From NCBI RefSeq assembly GCF_964275005.1, contig NC_092694.1:37149542-37213541 (forward strand): a stretch of 64,000 bases of DNA, given 5' to 3'. The notes beneath the pieces were generated by a model, which saw nothing but the letters and a program-made list of their open reading frames with translations, was not told the origin of the DNA and did not search any database. The DNA comes from Diadema setosum (lineage: Eukaryota; Echinodermata; Echinoidea; Diadematoida; Diadematidae). The position numbers and the translations under genes were made by a program. Of the stretch, positions 34,331 through 45,916 are shown piece after piece. Every line of letters starts with the position of its first letter. Positions within the stretch are counted from its first letter, which is position 1.

Positions 34331-34619
34331 TGGCCATCTGGCCATCTTTTATGCTGGTAAGCTTTAACTAAATTATGAACACACCTTTTAATGTAACTGA
34401 TGTACTATTCAACATATCTACCAACTTTTTGAACATTAACCTTTTTTTGTTACTCTATGTGTTAAAATTAAAAAAAAAAGTAATAAAACTTTAGCATTCA
34501 ACATTTACCAATCTTGTATTATGGGTTCATCTTTGCCTCTTTTTTCTTATTGTTCCGCCACGAACTGTCGCCGGAGGCATTATTCTCTTTTAAGTTCCTC
34601 ATTTGTTTTTGCATGAATA

Positions 34620-34900
34620 GTTATGGCGGTGTGAACACGGTATTATCACGGATCTTGCGGTGCAAACACGGAGGATGCGTTCTTTACACGGTGAACGGCG
34701 TTTTGAACACGGTCCATTTCAAACCGCCAAGACCGCCACGAAAAATTAAACATGTTCAATTTTTCTGGCGGTTACCTGCGGTTCTCGGGGTTTATGGCGG
34801 ATGAGTGACGGATGACCAGGGTTTGTGTACGGTGTGAACACGGTCTTTGGCGGAGCACGACAAATTGCCGAACCGCCATGAACCGCCATCTAAACCGGCG
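34620..34900. repeat. GTGAACACGGT / AACCGCCA word element
   Basis: Words GGCGGTGTGAACACGG, GTGCAAACACGGA, GTGAACGGCGTTTTGAACACGG, AACCGCCAAGACCGCCACG and GAACCGCCATGAACCGCCAT (each in part) fill 280 bp. The left half reads mainly GCGGTGTGAACACGG, and the right half has CCGCCA on the outside. It directly adjoins the next word array. Confidence 0.65.
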
Positions 34901-34904
34901 ATTT

Positions 34905-35029
34905 TAAGCCCGCGAGACCGACACTAGGCAAACAAAGCTCACGAGACCGACACTCAAAAGAGGCTTACGAGACTGACACTAGGCAAAGAAGGCCCACGAG
35001 ACCGACAGGATGAACAGCGCCACTGCTAT
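34905..35029 (+). repeat. CGAGACCGACACT word array, segment 1
   Basis: Words CGAGACCGACACTAGGCAAA, CACGAGACCGACACT and CACGAGACCGACAGGATGAA repeat at 30-36 bp, ending in GAACAGCGCCA. The inverted version occurs at 36680-37040 and 38160-38265. Confidence 0.8.
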
Positions 35030-35335
35030 GTGGGTGTTATGTGGCATTCCATATTGTTATGTGGCATTCCATACTCTGAAGCAAGATGGATGCGGACGTG
35101 TGACCAACGGGATGGTGATCGTTTTCCCACAATAAACGACGTTCATATCTGGAGATGGTTGTATTATATACATGTATACAGGTTTCGTTCTTATGTGTTC
35201 GAGAAGTAGTCGGACCCGTAACACCACCCATAGACCAATTAATTGTATAGGGTGTCCAGATAATGGCATAAGGAAGATATGAGAGATGGAAAAAGAGAGT
35301 TGCTAGGGATTACCCCGTCAATTGGGGGGCATCCC

Positions 35336-35699
35336 ACGTACGAGACCGACACCCACGAGTCATACGGTCCACGAGACCGACATCAATAATAGGTCCATGA
35401 GTCATACAGCCCACGAGTTATACGGCTCAGGAGTCATACAGCCCATGAGTTCGACACTACGTACAAAAGGCTCATGAGACCGACACTAAGCAAACATAGC
35501 CAACGAGACAGACACTAAGCAATAAAGGCTCATGAGACCGACACTAAGCAAAGAAAGCCCACGAGACCGACAGTAGGCAAAAAAGGCCCACGAGACCGAC
35601 ACTTTGCTAAAAAGGCTCACGAGACCGACACTAAGAAAAGAAAGCCCACAAGACCGACAGTACGCAAAGAAGGCCCACGAGACCGACAGGATAAACAGC
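35336..35699 (+). repeat. CGAGACCGACACT word array, segment 2
   Basis: About 12 copies of CGAGACCGACACT (some CAT or CAGT), with a second word CACGAGTCATACAGCCC in the first 120 bp. It ends in GACAGGATAAACAGCGCCAT. The second word also appears inverted at 36890-37030. Confidence 0.85.
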
Positions 35700-35785
35700 G
35701 CCATCTACATGTCAATCACCTGTACAGGGTGTTCCATGAACGGAAAAATAACATACTGGCGGGTGTAATTTCGTAACGCTATCAA

Positions 35786-36540
35786 TTGAAAGATGGTGAC
35801 CATCTTCATAATTATGAACGTCATCAAATATGTATTTCTACATACTTCTGGGGGGGGGGGCAAGTGTGTCAGGGAGCGACATTGTTATCAAGTAGAAAAA
35901 TTGAATTGTATTCTTCATGCCCCCGCCCCCCCCCAAAAAAAAGAATAGAAAAATTAGTATTCTTCATCCCCCCTCAAAAAAAAAAGAGACAAAAAACACA
36001 AATGAATTTAAAAGAGGACAATAACGATGTATGGATTAATTTTAGAGCTTTGATAATGCCATCGTGTTATTCTAATAGGCTTCCCCAGTTTTTGGCTAGA
36101 AGATGAACAAGATATAAATTTTACCTCTTCTCTTTCCCGATGCATTAGTTACTTATTCTATTTTAGATATTCTACCCTCCTGCTTTGACGTTTTGCAGTA
36201 AGATCTATCTGTAATTTTCTCTGTACCTATAATGTAATTCTACTGATTAAAACGTTTTATATCGCAGGGATTCACCTCAATTTTGTGGCTTGTGTTATTC
36301 TCCTCCGAACAGTACATTTTATCGTGAAATACAATAGCTGTTTTTATGGATGCATCTGGGTTTTTTTTTTTTTCTGAATCCCTAACGCTACCTTTATAGA
36401 CGATTACGTTATTTTTTATTTTTTATTGATACTAAATCAACACCCTCGCAGGTTTATTGTAGAAAGATCTGTTACACACTTTTACTGTACTTTGTTCATT
36501 TTCTTCCACAAACACACACCCGTGCAAACACAATTAAAGA
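35786..36540. other. Low-complexity and unrecognised interior
   Basis: G10 at about 35849, C-rich then A-rich runs at 35920-35990, T13 at 36360. There is no exon with splice context. A G18 run lies at 36555-36572. Confidence 0.5.
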
Positions 36541-36689
36541 TCCTGATCATTTCGGGGGGGGGGGGGGGGCAACTGATGGGGTAACACCCTGCCGGAGATG
36601 GCAACTCTTCTTTTCCATCTCTCATCTATTATCTTCCTATGCTATTATCAAGACACCCTATACAATTTCATGGTCTATAGGTGGCGCTG

Positions 36690-37040
36690 TTCATCCTGTC
36701 GGTCTCGTGGGCCTTCTTTGCTTAGTGTCGGTCTCGTGAACCTCTTTTGCGTAATGTCAGTCTCGTGAGCCTTGTATGCGTAGCGTCGTTCTCGTGGACC
36801 TTTCAAGTGTAGTGTCGGTCTCGTTCGGGCTTTGTTTCCTTATTGTCGGTCTCATGAGCCTTTTGTGCGTAGTGTCGGTCTCGTGAGCCGTATAACTCCT
36901 GGGCTTATTTTACTTGATGTCGAACTCGTGGGCTGTATAACTGGTGGGCTGTATGACTTGTGAGCTGTATGACTCGTGGGCTGTATGACTTGTGAGCTGT
37001 ATAACTTGTGGGCTGTATGACTCGTGGGTGTCGGTCTCGT
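36690..37040 (-). repeat. CGAGACCGACACT word array, inverted segment 3
   Basis: Read on the plus strand it is GTGTCGGTCTCGTG repeated about 8 times at 30-36-bp spacing, then the second word GGGCTGTATGACTCGTG about 7 times, ending in GTGTCGGTCTCGTGACG. Confidence 0.85.
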
Positions 37041-37143
37041 GACGTGCACCCGTCAATTGCCCTCCCTCACCCAAACCTCTAAACTGTTCAAGATTTCTAA
37101 TTGTGTTTGCGCGTTTGAGTTTTTGTGAAAATCAAACAAAACT

Positions 37144-37548
37144 CAGTAAAAGTGCATGACATGTTTCAACATTAATTTCAAAAATGCAAGAACACCCTCG
37201 TTTCCCTTTCCGCAACATATGCCGGTATACACCTGTTTAGATAGATAAGAAAATAAAATGATGTGGACTCTCAGATCAACCAACTAGAGTAATACCCAGG
37301 TGTGAAATGTAGTTTACAAGAAAATATTTCACAAAATGGTCAATGTTGCAGAACACACTTGCTAAACATGATATGGAAGGGGAGTAGTCATCTGCAAAGG
37401 TGCTGATTTTAATAGTACAAATTCTCAGAAAATGATATTATAGTCTATTGAGGTAGCTTTAAGAATTCGGAAAAAGAAAATGCATCAATGAAGATAGCTA
37501 TTCTATTTCATGAAAAATGTACCGTGTTGAGGAGAATAATTGTACCAA
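37144..37548 (+). repeat. 405-bp dispersed repeat, copy 2
   Basis: It is nearly identical to 30249-30653 (about three differences) with unrelated flanks. It is in the same orientation, 6.9 kb apart. Confidence 0.9.
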
Positions 37549-38059
37549 TACAAGCCACAAATCGAGGTTAACCGTTGCGATATAAAACGTTTTCATTCTT
37601 TGAAATGTCATTCATTATAGTTACAGAAAAAAAAAATTAAAAATTGAACTCTAAGAAGGCGGGCATAAGCAGGAGGATAGGGTTTCTAATAAGGAATACT
37701 TAACTAGTGAAGCGAGAAAGAAAAAGGCGAAGAAAAAAACATCCTGTCCACCGTCTATCTAGAAATTGGGAAAGCCTATTGAAAATGCCACGATGGCATC
37801 AAAAATCGAACCATACATCGTTCTTGTCCTGTATTACTTCTTTTTATACTTTTTTTTGAGATGTCCTCTTAAAGAGGACAATTTTATCTCTAAAAAAGAG
37901 ATAAATAAGTTACATTTTTTTTATTAAAAAAGAGATAAATTGGTAACAATGTCGCTCCCCGTAGCGTGACAGAACTGCCCTCTTAAAGCCACACGTGGAG
38001 AAATAGATAGTTACCTGATATTGTTGATATGTACATGGTGTTGTTCAATTAGTTACAAT
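37549..38059. other. Spacer, nothing recognised
   Basis: AT-rich. A small inverted repeat around CTCTTTTTTAGAGAT-like words lies at about 37885-37940. Confidence 0.4.
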
Positions 38060-38159
38060 CTCTCGCTCGATAGCGTGACGAAATCGCACCCGCAAGTGTG
38101 TAATTTCCCCTTCATGGAACACCCTGTACAGGTAATTGACATGTAGATGGCGCTGTTCA

Positions 38160-38265
38160 TCCTGTCGGTCTCGTGAGCCTTCTTTGCCTAGTGTCGGTCT
38201 CGTGGGCTTTCTTTGCCTAGTGTCGGTCTCGTGGGCTTTCTTTGTTTAGTGTTGGTCAGAACCAA
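38160..38265 (-). repeat. CGAGACCGACACT word array, inverted segment 4
   Basis: Three copies of GTCGGTCTCGTGGGCTTTCT-type words are followed by a degenerate fourth. The array stops abruptly at about 38262. Confidence 0.8.
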
Positions 38266-39090
38266 AGAGATTATACCAGCAGACTTTGTGGGTTCCAGCA
38301 TATTTTATAGGCCCCTACTTTAAATGTCAATTCTTAACTATTCACTGTACATTTAAACTGTTAGAAATCCAAGTAGACTAGATAACATACCTATTATGAC
38401 GACCTATACACTGGCACTTTTTTTTTTTTACTTTTTCTTTTCAGGCTGTAAATATGTATATCAACCGCCTCCGCAAAAAGACAAAGATACAACAATCAAT
38501 TGTGAAATTCAGAAAATCTGGCTTCCTGATTAAGGAGTTCATTATTTCTTACTTTTCAACACAACGCTGCATTTTGTTTGTTGTGCCTGGCTGATAATGC
38601 CTGACTATGCAAATAATCATGAAGGCCCAGGTGACCAAGAAAAGAACTACAGGGGTTGTTGATCAAATCAAGTACAAATATAAGCAAACATGAACCCATT
38701 AATGAGACCAATTATTTCTTTCTCATTCGAATCAAGCATGATGTCCTTGTCAAGGAGACTGTCATTTGACTGTAGACACACACACACACACACACACAAA
38801 CACACACATACACACACATACACATACACGCACACACACAGATAAAAATGGATCTTCTTTGCTGTATGCGTGACAATCCATACCTGGCATAATTATTTTG
38901 GCAACAATTTGCAAATTAGTCAACATCGCGTGACAATAATTATTTGCTAACTCTCCGTCTTTCACGCCCTCACACCCGATTTCAAATTAGGTGATACCAT
39001 TTTGTTATTTCTGTCATGTCTATTGAGCATACCTTAGAGTTTAGTGATAATCTGACAACTTGTCTGGTAGCCATGAGTCTGTTAGGGTTG
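38266..39090. other. Spacer with (CA)n microsatellite
   Basis: A CA/CACATA repeat lies at about 38775-38840. The minus-strand frame across it reads Val-Cys strings and is an artefact. Nothing else is recognised. Confidence 0.6.
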
Positions 39091-39094
39091 GTAT

Positions 39095-39215
39095 AATAAT
39101 GTCAGAGGTGAAAATGTCAGAGCTGAAAATGTCAGAGGTAAAAATGTCAGAGGTAAAAATGTCAGAGGTAAAAATGTCAGAAGTAATGACAGAGAATATG
39201 TCAGAGGTAAAAATG
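39095..39215 (+). repeat. Minisatellite, ATGTCAGAGGTAAAA unit
   Basis: Seven or eight units of 14-15 bp are present, the central ones perfect. It starts from a single GTCAGAGGTGAAA. Confidence 0.9.
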
Positions 39216-40619
39216 TGAAGAGGTATAAAAAATTAACCTTGCCAGAGCAAACTGTATTTATCGAATTATTAAATAAAAAATTGTAGATTTGAAGAATGTT
39301 AAGGTAATTATGTTTTTAATTAGAGCACTCTCAATATTCTGAGTTTGTTTTCGGTGCAGTGACGTAATCTGTCTGTTCAAAGGAATATTTAACCAGCTAA
39401 GAGCCTATAGGCCCATGGGAAATTGTTATTATTATCATTATTATTATTATTATTATTATTATCATTGTTATTATTGTAATTATCATTATTGTTGTTATTA
39501 TTATAAAGGGGGTTCCAACAATGCCGCAAACCAAGTAAACAATATAATCCTACGTTATTCCGCAAAATGAAGTTATCACACACACACGAACCCACTTTTG
39601 GTATTGACATGAATCATGAGGACAATTTTCATGATAAATGAATACAATACAAAAGGTTCTTGACATGATGTGAATGATGACTGGAGATTATTGGATCTTT
39701 GAATAGGGCCTACTTGAATGAAAGTAATTTCCAGGGCCAGATGATTAAAACGATACATTCGCTCGAACATAGCGTAGAAAAATTGAAATGTCTTATCTTA
39801 ACAAATTGATGTAAACATTAATGAATCAAAGTCGTTTTTATCTCTTCTTATTGCATATTCCTTTTAGGAGACTTTACCTAAACTTGTCATTATCATCATA
39901 ACTTTTGAAGTCAGTGGTGAATATTTAAAAAGACATTTCAGCCCCCAACATTTTCTTTAAAGGCAATTACCCTGCTGAACCCCTCCCCACCTCTGGATCT
40001 ACGCCTCGTTCAGTAATACTTGTGTCTCGAGGATGTACTTTTGTTGTTAAGATGCTGCTTCTATGGTAACAAGCCTTCTGCTTTTAGCAAACTTGACGGG
40101 TGATGAAAGGTTGGTTACAACCATGTGTTGTGCAAAGGTTAACTCAAAAAGTTCTTCGACTATCCATTTCAAACTTTAACCATAAATGTATCATGTCCCA
40201 AAGACGGCAGATCTAATGAAATCATTGTGATCAGTCGACCGCGACGTCACTATGACGTCATTATCTGAAATCACATTCTCATTCATATCTCATTAATGGA
40301 ATGACATTTCTCAATGAAATTTACGTCTCATATAGTTCAAGTCAAGCTCTTTCTACTCATATTCTCAAAATTCATGTTTACACTTAAAACGTACGCGTAC
40401 GCGCACGTTGAAATGTTGACATGCCCCAATCAAGCTCATTTTTTTTTTTTTTTTGCACACGTTTTAGATCACATTTTTGGCAAATTAAAAACAAATGGAC
40501 GGACGCGTACGCATGATAATACGCATGCACAGCTCGTATGCAATATAAATTCCCCCCTTTTTTTTTTACATTTCTCGGATGTGTAAGATGTCAGGAAAAT
40601 TCTACCAAGTTTCAAGTCA
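39216..40619. other. Intergenic with microsatellites and CRE-like sites
   Basis: A (TTA)n run with interruptions lies at 39425-39510. GACGTCACTATGACGTCATT at about 40243-40262 holds two adjacent CRE-type palindromes. An ACGTACGCGTACGCGCACGT stretch lies at about 40391-40405. No exon is recognised. Confidence 0.5.
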
Positions 40620-41060
40620 ATCCAATTCAATATGACGTCATACGGGCCCGTCAAAGTTGAAATTCCGCGCGCACGTCAATGTCGATATACAGCGCATACA
40701 TACCGAGAAACCGCTAATTTTAAAGGCAGCCGGTCGTCGCAGGCGATTCGCAGCTCAGTAGAAAAGCACGACAAGCTGCTCCTCCCGTTATTGTACCCCC
40801 GTACGTACCGAATGCCGAACACGACGCTACGCAGCGCACCAGCGAAAACCAGATGGGGCACGAGCGCCGTGCGAGCTGTCCACTGTAATTTCAACATGGA
40901 CGCCCGAATACCTACCGAATGGGGCCGAATGGGTGCATGCACAAAACCACACAACAGCCATGCGCATGAAAATCTCTTCCGGTCCGCGACACAACAAGTA
41001 GTGAGAGCTGTCGGGTGTACGTACGTACGTATCTGGCTCCAGTCTCTGTTTATATGCACT
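40620..41060. other. CpG-rich stretch
   Basis: CpG density is clearly higher than in the surroundings. Open frames on both strands (about 130-150 codons) have no recognisable domain, so they are probably a by-product of base composition. It lies 400 bp upstream of a plausible exon (41440-41800) and could be a promoter or 5' region; I cannot show this. Confidence 0.4.
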
Positions 41061-41438
41061 ATGGTGCCAATTTCAGCAATCTAAGCAATAATATTTCAAA
41101 ATGTCTGAAAATATTATATAACAATATCATAAATTATTCATATATTACGTTGTTTAATATTTGGTATTTATAAACATGCTTTGATGAAGAAATATTAAAA
41201 CTCTAAGCTTCATGTATAGCAAGTTGCAATGCATATGGCAGGTTGTTATGATCTCATCGTGCAATGTTGTCTGCTGCGTCAGCTGCATGCGTACAGCTCA
41301 CAGTACGTTGGGCCGGATCGTAACATAACAAAGTTGATAGAAAGTCGTCGGTACCGGTAGGACCTATGTCAATATCAATATTGTGTGTGGTATGCGTGTA
41401 CTGTTTGCAATAAAAAGTGCTGTACTGTTTCGGCTTAG

Positions 41439-41801
41439 CCTTGGCTTTGGTTTAGTAATGAAACCTCACAATGGAGATCAAACAGCCGTCCAATTCGAGG
41501 TAACGTATCTAACCATTACTTGTTTGACGCTATCGACGAGTGGAGAACGCAGAGAGACGTGTTCTTAGCTGGAGGACAAGTAAGAGACCAGAGGGGGAGG
41601 CTTCAGCGTCAGCGTGCCGATGAAAAATTTGCTTTCCACTTGCTGGACTTGCATGAACAGTTTTGCAGGAATTTTTATTTAGAATGTGCAAATTCGTGTT
41701 ACGACATGCACGGTGGAATTGTGTTGCCACGGCTTACGCCAATCAAGCAACCCAAGCTGGCCAAGTCAACAACTTCAAGGAATCCAGATCCAGATGATGT
41801 G
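41439..41801 (+). CDS. Unrecognised coding exon with strong donor
   Basis: A frame open from 41439 to 41801 includes PIRGNVSNHYLFDAIDEWRT, QRDVFLAGGQVRDQRGRLQR, FAFHLLDLHEQFCRNFYLEC, ANSCYDMHGGIVLPRLTPIK and ends NPDPDDV at GATGT|GTAAGT, a consensus donor (41801/41802). No ATG opens it convincingly, and acceptor-like AGs lie near 41438 and 41455. The middle part is rich in Arg, Gln and Glu and could form helices. Codon usage and the donor make it look like a real host exon. I do not recognise the family. An alternative small exon, MKPHNGDQTAVQFE with a donor GAG|GTAACG, overlaps in another frame. Confidence 0.45.
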
Positions 41802-43240
41802 TAAGTAGAAGTCTACACATGAATCAATGATTGAAGTGGAATGACTTTTTCTAATCTAGTATCAGTAACTTTAGGGCATTTGCGTTTGATCGACAAGTAG
41901 GCCTATTTTTCTATGTATAATTCCGCGAAAAACTTCTCTAAGTTCTCATTTATGTCAAATTATGATAATGCCGTAATTGAAATGACATTTGCTGGGTCAG
42001 TTTAATGTCATTAGTCCCATTAAATGAGAAGTTTTTCATATCAATCATGTTATGCAAATTCCCCAAGAATATGATTTAGGATTTCCAAATAAATTTAAAA
42101 AAAATGAATAGATCTATCGCAAGCTCCATCATACATGTAGTCTAACCCAATAGATCTGGTAGAACTCTAAAGTTTAAACAGGGGAACTATAGGTTCAAAG
42201 ATGATAGATCTAACAATAATAGATTCTAGTTTAGGCCTAGCCCGACCAGACGCTGTTAATACGCTACGCGAGGCTACGTATGTACAGCGGCGACACTGGG
42301 CTGTGTATAGTTAGTTTAGGCCCTACTTCGACTTGAAGGTATGTCGGTTGACCAGTGCACGGCCCCCTTCTACCACGGCCACAGGTACGCTGTGCAGTGC
42401 AACTGTGGCCGTTGGCCCTGCACGGGCACAGTCGCTTCCCCGTCCTGAATTTACACACGCCAGGGCAAGTATGGTTGGACCTACTACTAATTGACCGCCT
42501 AATGTTTATCTGCTTGATAAGAATATTTAACACTGAAATTCACGTAAAAAAAACTTTACCTACGTGATTGAGAAAATCCAGCTCTATCAAATGCCGTTGT
42601 TCCGTTTTCGATTCGAAGTTTCAGTGCAAAAAATAAAATGTTTTTGCATTGACAATGCACGCAAACCGAGTTGTATTGAACACCGTGTTGTACGAAGCTT
42701 TTTAGAAGCCTTGTAGAAACTTCCATAGACATTACATTGTGCTGTCATTACGATTCGGTGAAAATATTCATTCGAAATTTTGTCCTTGATTAAAACCATT
42801 AATGAACAATGAATTATCGCGTTTTCCCACACCATCCTCATCTACATTCAAAGCCAATCCATTTTTATGTGCTTTGCGCGCAGAGAAGTGCGTACTAAGT
42901 GTTCAGTGCGCGAATTTACATACGCGGTCGGTTTCAATAAGGGTGGTCGATATGTAGTAGGGCTACCATACAAGACACAGGGTCTCCGACCCAATCGTCC
43001 GCGTTCAGAATGGACAACTCGGCGGTAATGGATATATCCGCTACCCATGACGATGTGTCATCGTCCATGATGGCCACCCTACCTATATATAATCTGATCT
43101 GACGATTACAGTGTAGTTAACGAGTTGTAGGTAACGTGTCGTTGACGACGATCGACGGTGCGATGAAGAGAAGGCGTACACTGTAGTCCTACGAAGTATA
43201 GACCGATTCAAGCGACTGTTCATGGAAGTGCGCCCTCTTA
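41802..43240. other. Intergenic or intronic, nothing firm
   Basis: It may be intron of the preceding exon. GC-rich patches at 42250-42480 and 42860-43080 have no supported exon. A weak pair, AGGGTGGTCGATA (42939) and GGCCACCCT (43072), could be ends of a small element. Confidence 0.35.
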
Positions 43241-43472
43241 AGGCGACGCCATAACTGGGGGCCAAACAGGCCGGGTCGGCAAGCGCCCTGCGTGCGTGGC
43301 AAGGGTGCCATCGGCAGCCAGTGCTTTTACCACCCGGCGCCAGCCGGCCAGCTAGCTATCTCTGGCGCTGGCAGCGATCGACGCAACTGGCTTTGTGACA
43401 ACTAGAGTCTACATTTTTTTTTTCGCAAGCTAATTAACAAAAAAAAAAATAAATAAACAACTTACACCGACT

Positions 43473-43524
43473 ATGAGCGAATGGGTAGATGACATACGGC
43501 TGGAGCCAAAACTTGAATTTCAAG
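43473..43524 (+). CDS. Possible first coding exon
   Basis: ATG at 43473 opens MSEWVDDIRLEPKLEFQ and stops at CAAG|GTAAAT, a good donor. It lies just inside the left end of the TIR element above, where a transposon gene could start. It is only 17 codons, so the support is the start and donor alone. I do not recognise the peptide. Confidence 0.3.
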
Positions 43525-44626
43525 GTAAATATCGGTACGATCCGTGAATGTTTGTAGACTGCATTTCTTTGGCGATGACTTGGGTACTCGCGTGTAAGCC
43601 CCGTATGTTCACATTTGTGTATTTTAAAAGAGAATAAAAACCGCTGGCGAGAATTATTGCTAGGCGCAGGCAGACGTCTTGCTAATAAGCCTAGGCTGTT
43701 GACAAGTTAACTGATATAATTAAATACAAATAATGATTAAGAATCTTGAGCTAGATATGGTGCAATAAATTGCAAGCTATCAACTAACTTAACCTTTTTA
43801 GGGCACGCTTTTGCCTTTACTCGGGAGTGTCGGGCCAGCAGGGTAGAATCCGTCTAAAAATAAACGTTAGATCTTGTCTAGAAATCTAGGCAAGAGTCCA
43901 GACTAGATGTAGACCTATTGACTTCTAGAACCCTACATCCTATATCATTTTCGGTCGTCGATAACTTCAGGCAAGCCTAACTAAGTAAACCAAACGGAAT
44001 ATAAATCTAGGCGTTTCTAGGCCGTATATGCCTAAACTTAAGTTACGACTACGACTACAACCAAAACTTCTACTGTTTTAGGTCTAAGTTACCTTGCATA
44101 ACATCACGCTAACGCCTATAATACATTGTATTATAATCTACATAAGTGATTTTTAAATCATACTTTCTTAGTATGATTATGAAACGGATGTTTGCCACCA
44201 TCCATGGTTTAATACTTATAAGTATCACTTTATCAAAAGTCAAATTCAGAGTTCCAGGCCAAAATTGAATAGGCCTATGGTCAATTCAGTGCTGAACATT
44301 GAAGAAGTGAAAACAATATAAGAATTTAATGCATCTTGAAACATTTTATTTAGCTGTAGAACCTAGTGTAGGCTGCAAAATGTTTGTCATAATAATAAAG
44401 TCTAGCCAGGAAGTGTATTCTAACTTTGGCAAGTAGGACACCAAGGATAAAAAAAAAAAGAGTGAATTTTCAAATTCTTTGATCTAAACTTGTCTTCTAA
44501 GATGAACAACATATTTTACGAATAATACATTATGCAGTGATAACCTAATTAAACGGAGAATCTAGTAGACATAGTTTGTTTCGAAATCTCTACATTTTTA
44601 TACCGTTGTATTTCACTTAATTGTCT

Positions 44627-44857
44627 TTAATTTTGCCTTAATTTATCAATCGTCAGCGGTGTCTGAATTTCACACACTGCCGTGCAGCTTCCATTTCTGT
44701 TTTTTCTGTTATTTGTGCACCCAACAACTGCACAATGTGTTTTGCTGATCCTTCCTTTGAAGCTTTCAAAGTAGATCAATATGTCTGAATCACTCAATTT
44801 GTCCAAAAGAAAGGCATTAAAAGCCGCTGAATGACTTTTCCACAGTGAGTAAACAAT
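44627..44857 (-). CDS. THAP-type zinc finger, N-terminal fragment
   Basis: The minus-strand frame (no ATG in frame) includes SKTHCAVVGCTNNRKNRNGS. C-A-V-V-G-C-T-N-N is the start of a THAP C2CH zinc finger. The rest of the finger (the later Cys and His and the AVPTIF box) is not in this exon; it would lie past an intron or is lost. It ends at 44627. THAP domains bind DNA in P-element transposases and in host regulators. Its position inside a TIR element favours a transposase relic. Confidence is limited by the short match. Confidence 0.4.
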   Translation of the reverse strand: MVYSLWKSHSAAFNAFLLDKLSDSDILIYFESFKGRISKTHCAVVGCTNNRKNRNGSCTAVCEIQTPLTIDKLRQN

Positions 44858-45020
44858 CACAATATTAGCGCGGCGCCGGCGGTCGCCGGCCGCGGCGCAG
44901 CGGCCGCGCCCGGCTAACTATGCGCGATGGGTACGCTAGGCTGCTGAGCTGCAAGTGCAACTCGCTGGGTAACTAGCTCGCTGGGAGCCCCCCGTTGGCC
45001 CCCAGTTATGGCGGCCGTTA

Positions 45021-45910
45021 TAGCGCCGCTAGCGGCGGTAGGTGAATAGGCCATCGAAATTGAAACGGTCTATAGGCAGCTAGCTACTATAGCTCATGCG
45101 AACATTGCATCACACAGTACATACAGTATACCATACATTCAATTCACATTAAATACACATAAAAAACGTACTCCCCGCGCTCAGATCAATCAAGCGAGCA
45201 AACGAGATACTATAGCGCGATACATTGCTTTAGGGATGTCTTGCGCACACACACATTTCGCTTCGTAGCAACTTCGGAAGCGAGTTTACGTGCTGCCGCC
45301 CGCGGCTGAAATATGTCCATGTATCCTCGCGACTGGGTGTCTTTAAATCCCATTTAACTCGTCAGGATGGAAGGTGACCTCCACTTTCTTTACATATTCT
45401 GAAAGCTGGTGAGTTGTAGAAATCATTTCATGGGTTCCCGATGCTGACAAAATGATAAAAAGGTTTCAAATTTCTTAATGAAATAAAAAAAGTAAATTTT
45501 CAAAATGACGTCATCAAATTTCAAGTTCACTCAAGCGTATGTCACTTATCCTATGCCGATTTTCACCCAGGTTTCAGTATGTTGTAGCTTATTAAACGCT
45601 CCTTCATGAATGTTTATCAAAATTTTGATTGGATGACGTCATCACCTCGTAAAAATCGATTGAAAGTAACCTTGTCAAATTTGACCAGTTTACGTGTTAT
45701 CTCTATGGGAATGCCGTTTTTCTGAAAATGAAAATTGACATGACTGTCTTTATCGAGCACTAGCTCACTTACCCTTCAATGAATTTCTCCCAGATCTTAA
45801 TATGTTGTAACTGAGACTTTGGGCTATCGGAAATGTGCCCTCCATGTTTTCATTCCACTTCGGGATCACGTCGAAAAAACTTGGTTGACATTTTTTTCTT
45901 AATATACAGA
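45021..45910. other. Intergenic with paired TGACGTCA sites
   Basis: ATGACGTCATC occurs at about 45506 and 45634 inside a loose two-fold repeat of 130 bp. No gene is recognised. Confidence 0.4.
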
Positions 45911-45916
45911 GTCTAT

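Larger units (their letters stand above)
35226..36684. mobile_element. TIR element with TTGTATAGGGTGTCC ends
   Basis: The left arm (35226-35310), with CATAGACCAATTAATTGTAT, GGGTGTCC, GGCATAAGGAAGATA and GAGAGATGG, is inverted at 36602-36684 (CCATCTCTCATC, TATCTTCCTATGC, GACACCCTATACAATT, GGTCTATAG). Arms are about 85 bp. The GGGTGTCC end is like those of many TA-inserting Tc1/mariner-type MITEs. The interior holds another word array. Confidence 0.6.
35700..38190. mobile_element. TIR-like pair with ACAGGGTGTTCCATG arms
   Basis: GCGCCATCTACATGTCAAT, then ACCTGTACAGGGTGTTCCAT (35696-35742), is matched inverted by ATGGAACACCCTGTACAGGT, then ATTGACATGTAGATGGCGC (38114-38152). The pair interleaves with the TIR element at 35226-36684 (left 1, left 2, right 1, right 2). 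That order is not simple nesting and implies a rearrangement. Confidence 0.5.
43244..45020. mobile_element. GC-ended TIR element, possibly P-like, with THAP fragment
   Basis: The left end GGCGACGCCATAACTGGGGG followed by CCAA (from 43244) matches inverted TTGG then CCCCCAGTTATGGCGGCCG (44993-45015). Subterminal GC-rich words (GCCGGCC, GGCGCCGGC, TGGCGCTGG) fill 43270-43390 and 44865-44960. A minus-strand THAP-like start lies near the right end. P-type transposases begin with a THAP domain, so this may be a decayed relative; the transposase core was not found. Target duplication is unclear. Confidence 0.5.

Noticed and set aside
34905-38265. CRISPR-like array
   Set aside because: Words are degenerate, spacers are not unique, orientation flips, there are no cas genes, and the genome is eukaryotic.
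40632-41084. 150-codon frame in CpG-rich DNA
   Set aside because: A comparable frame exists on the other strand, no domain is recognised and no donor or acceptor fits; likely a composition effect.
42939-43080. Small TIR element with GGGTGG / CCACCCT ends
   Set aside because: The match is only about 7-9 bp, too short to support in this sequence.
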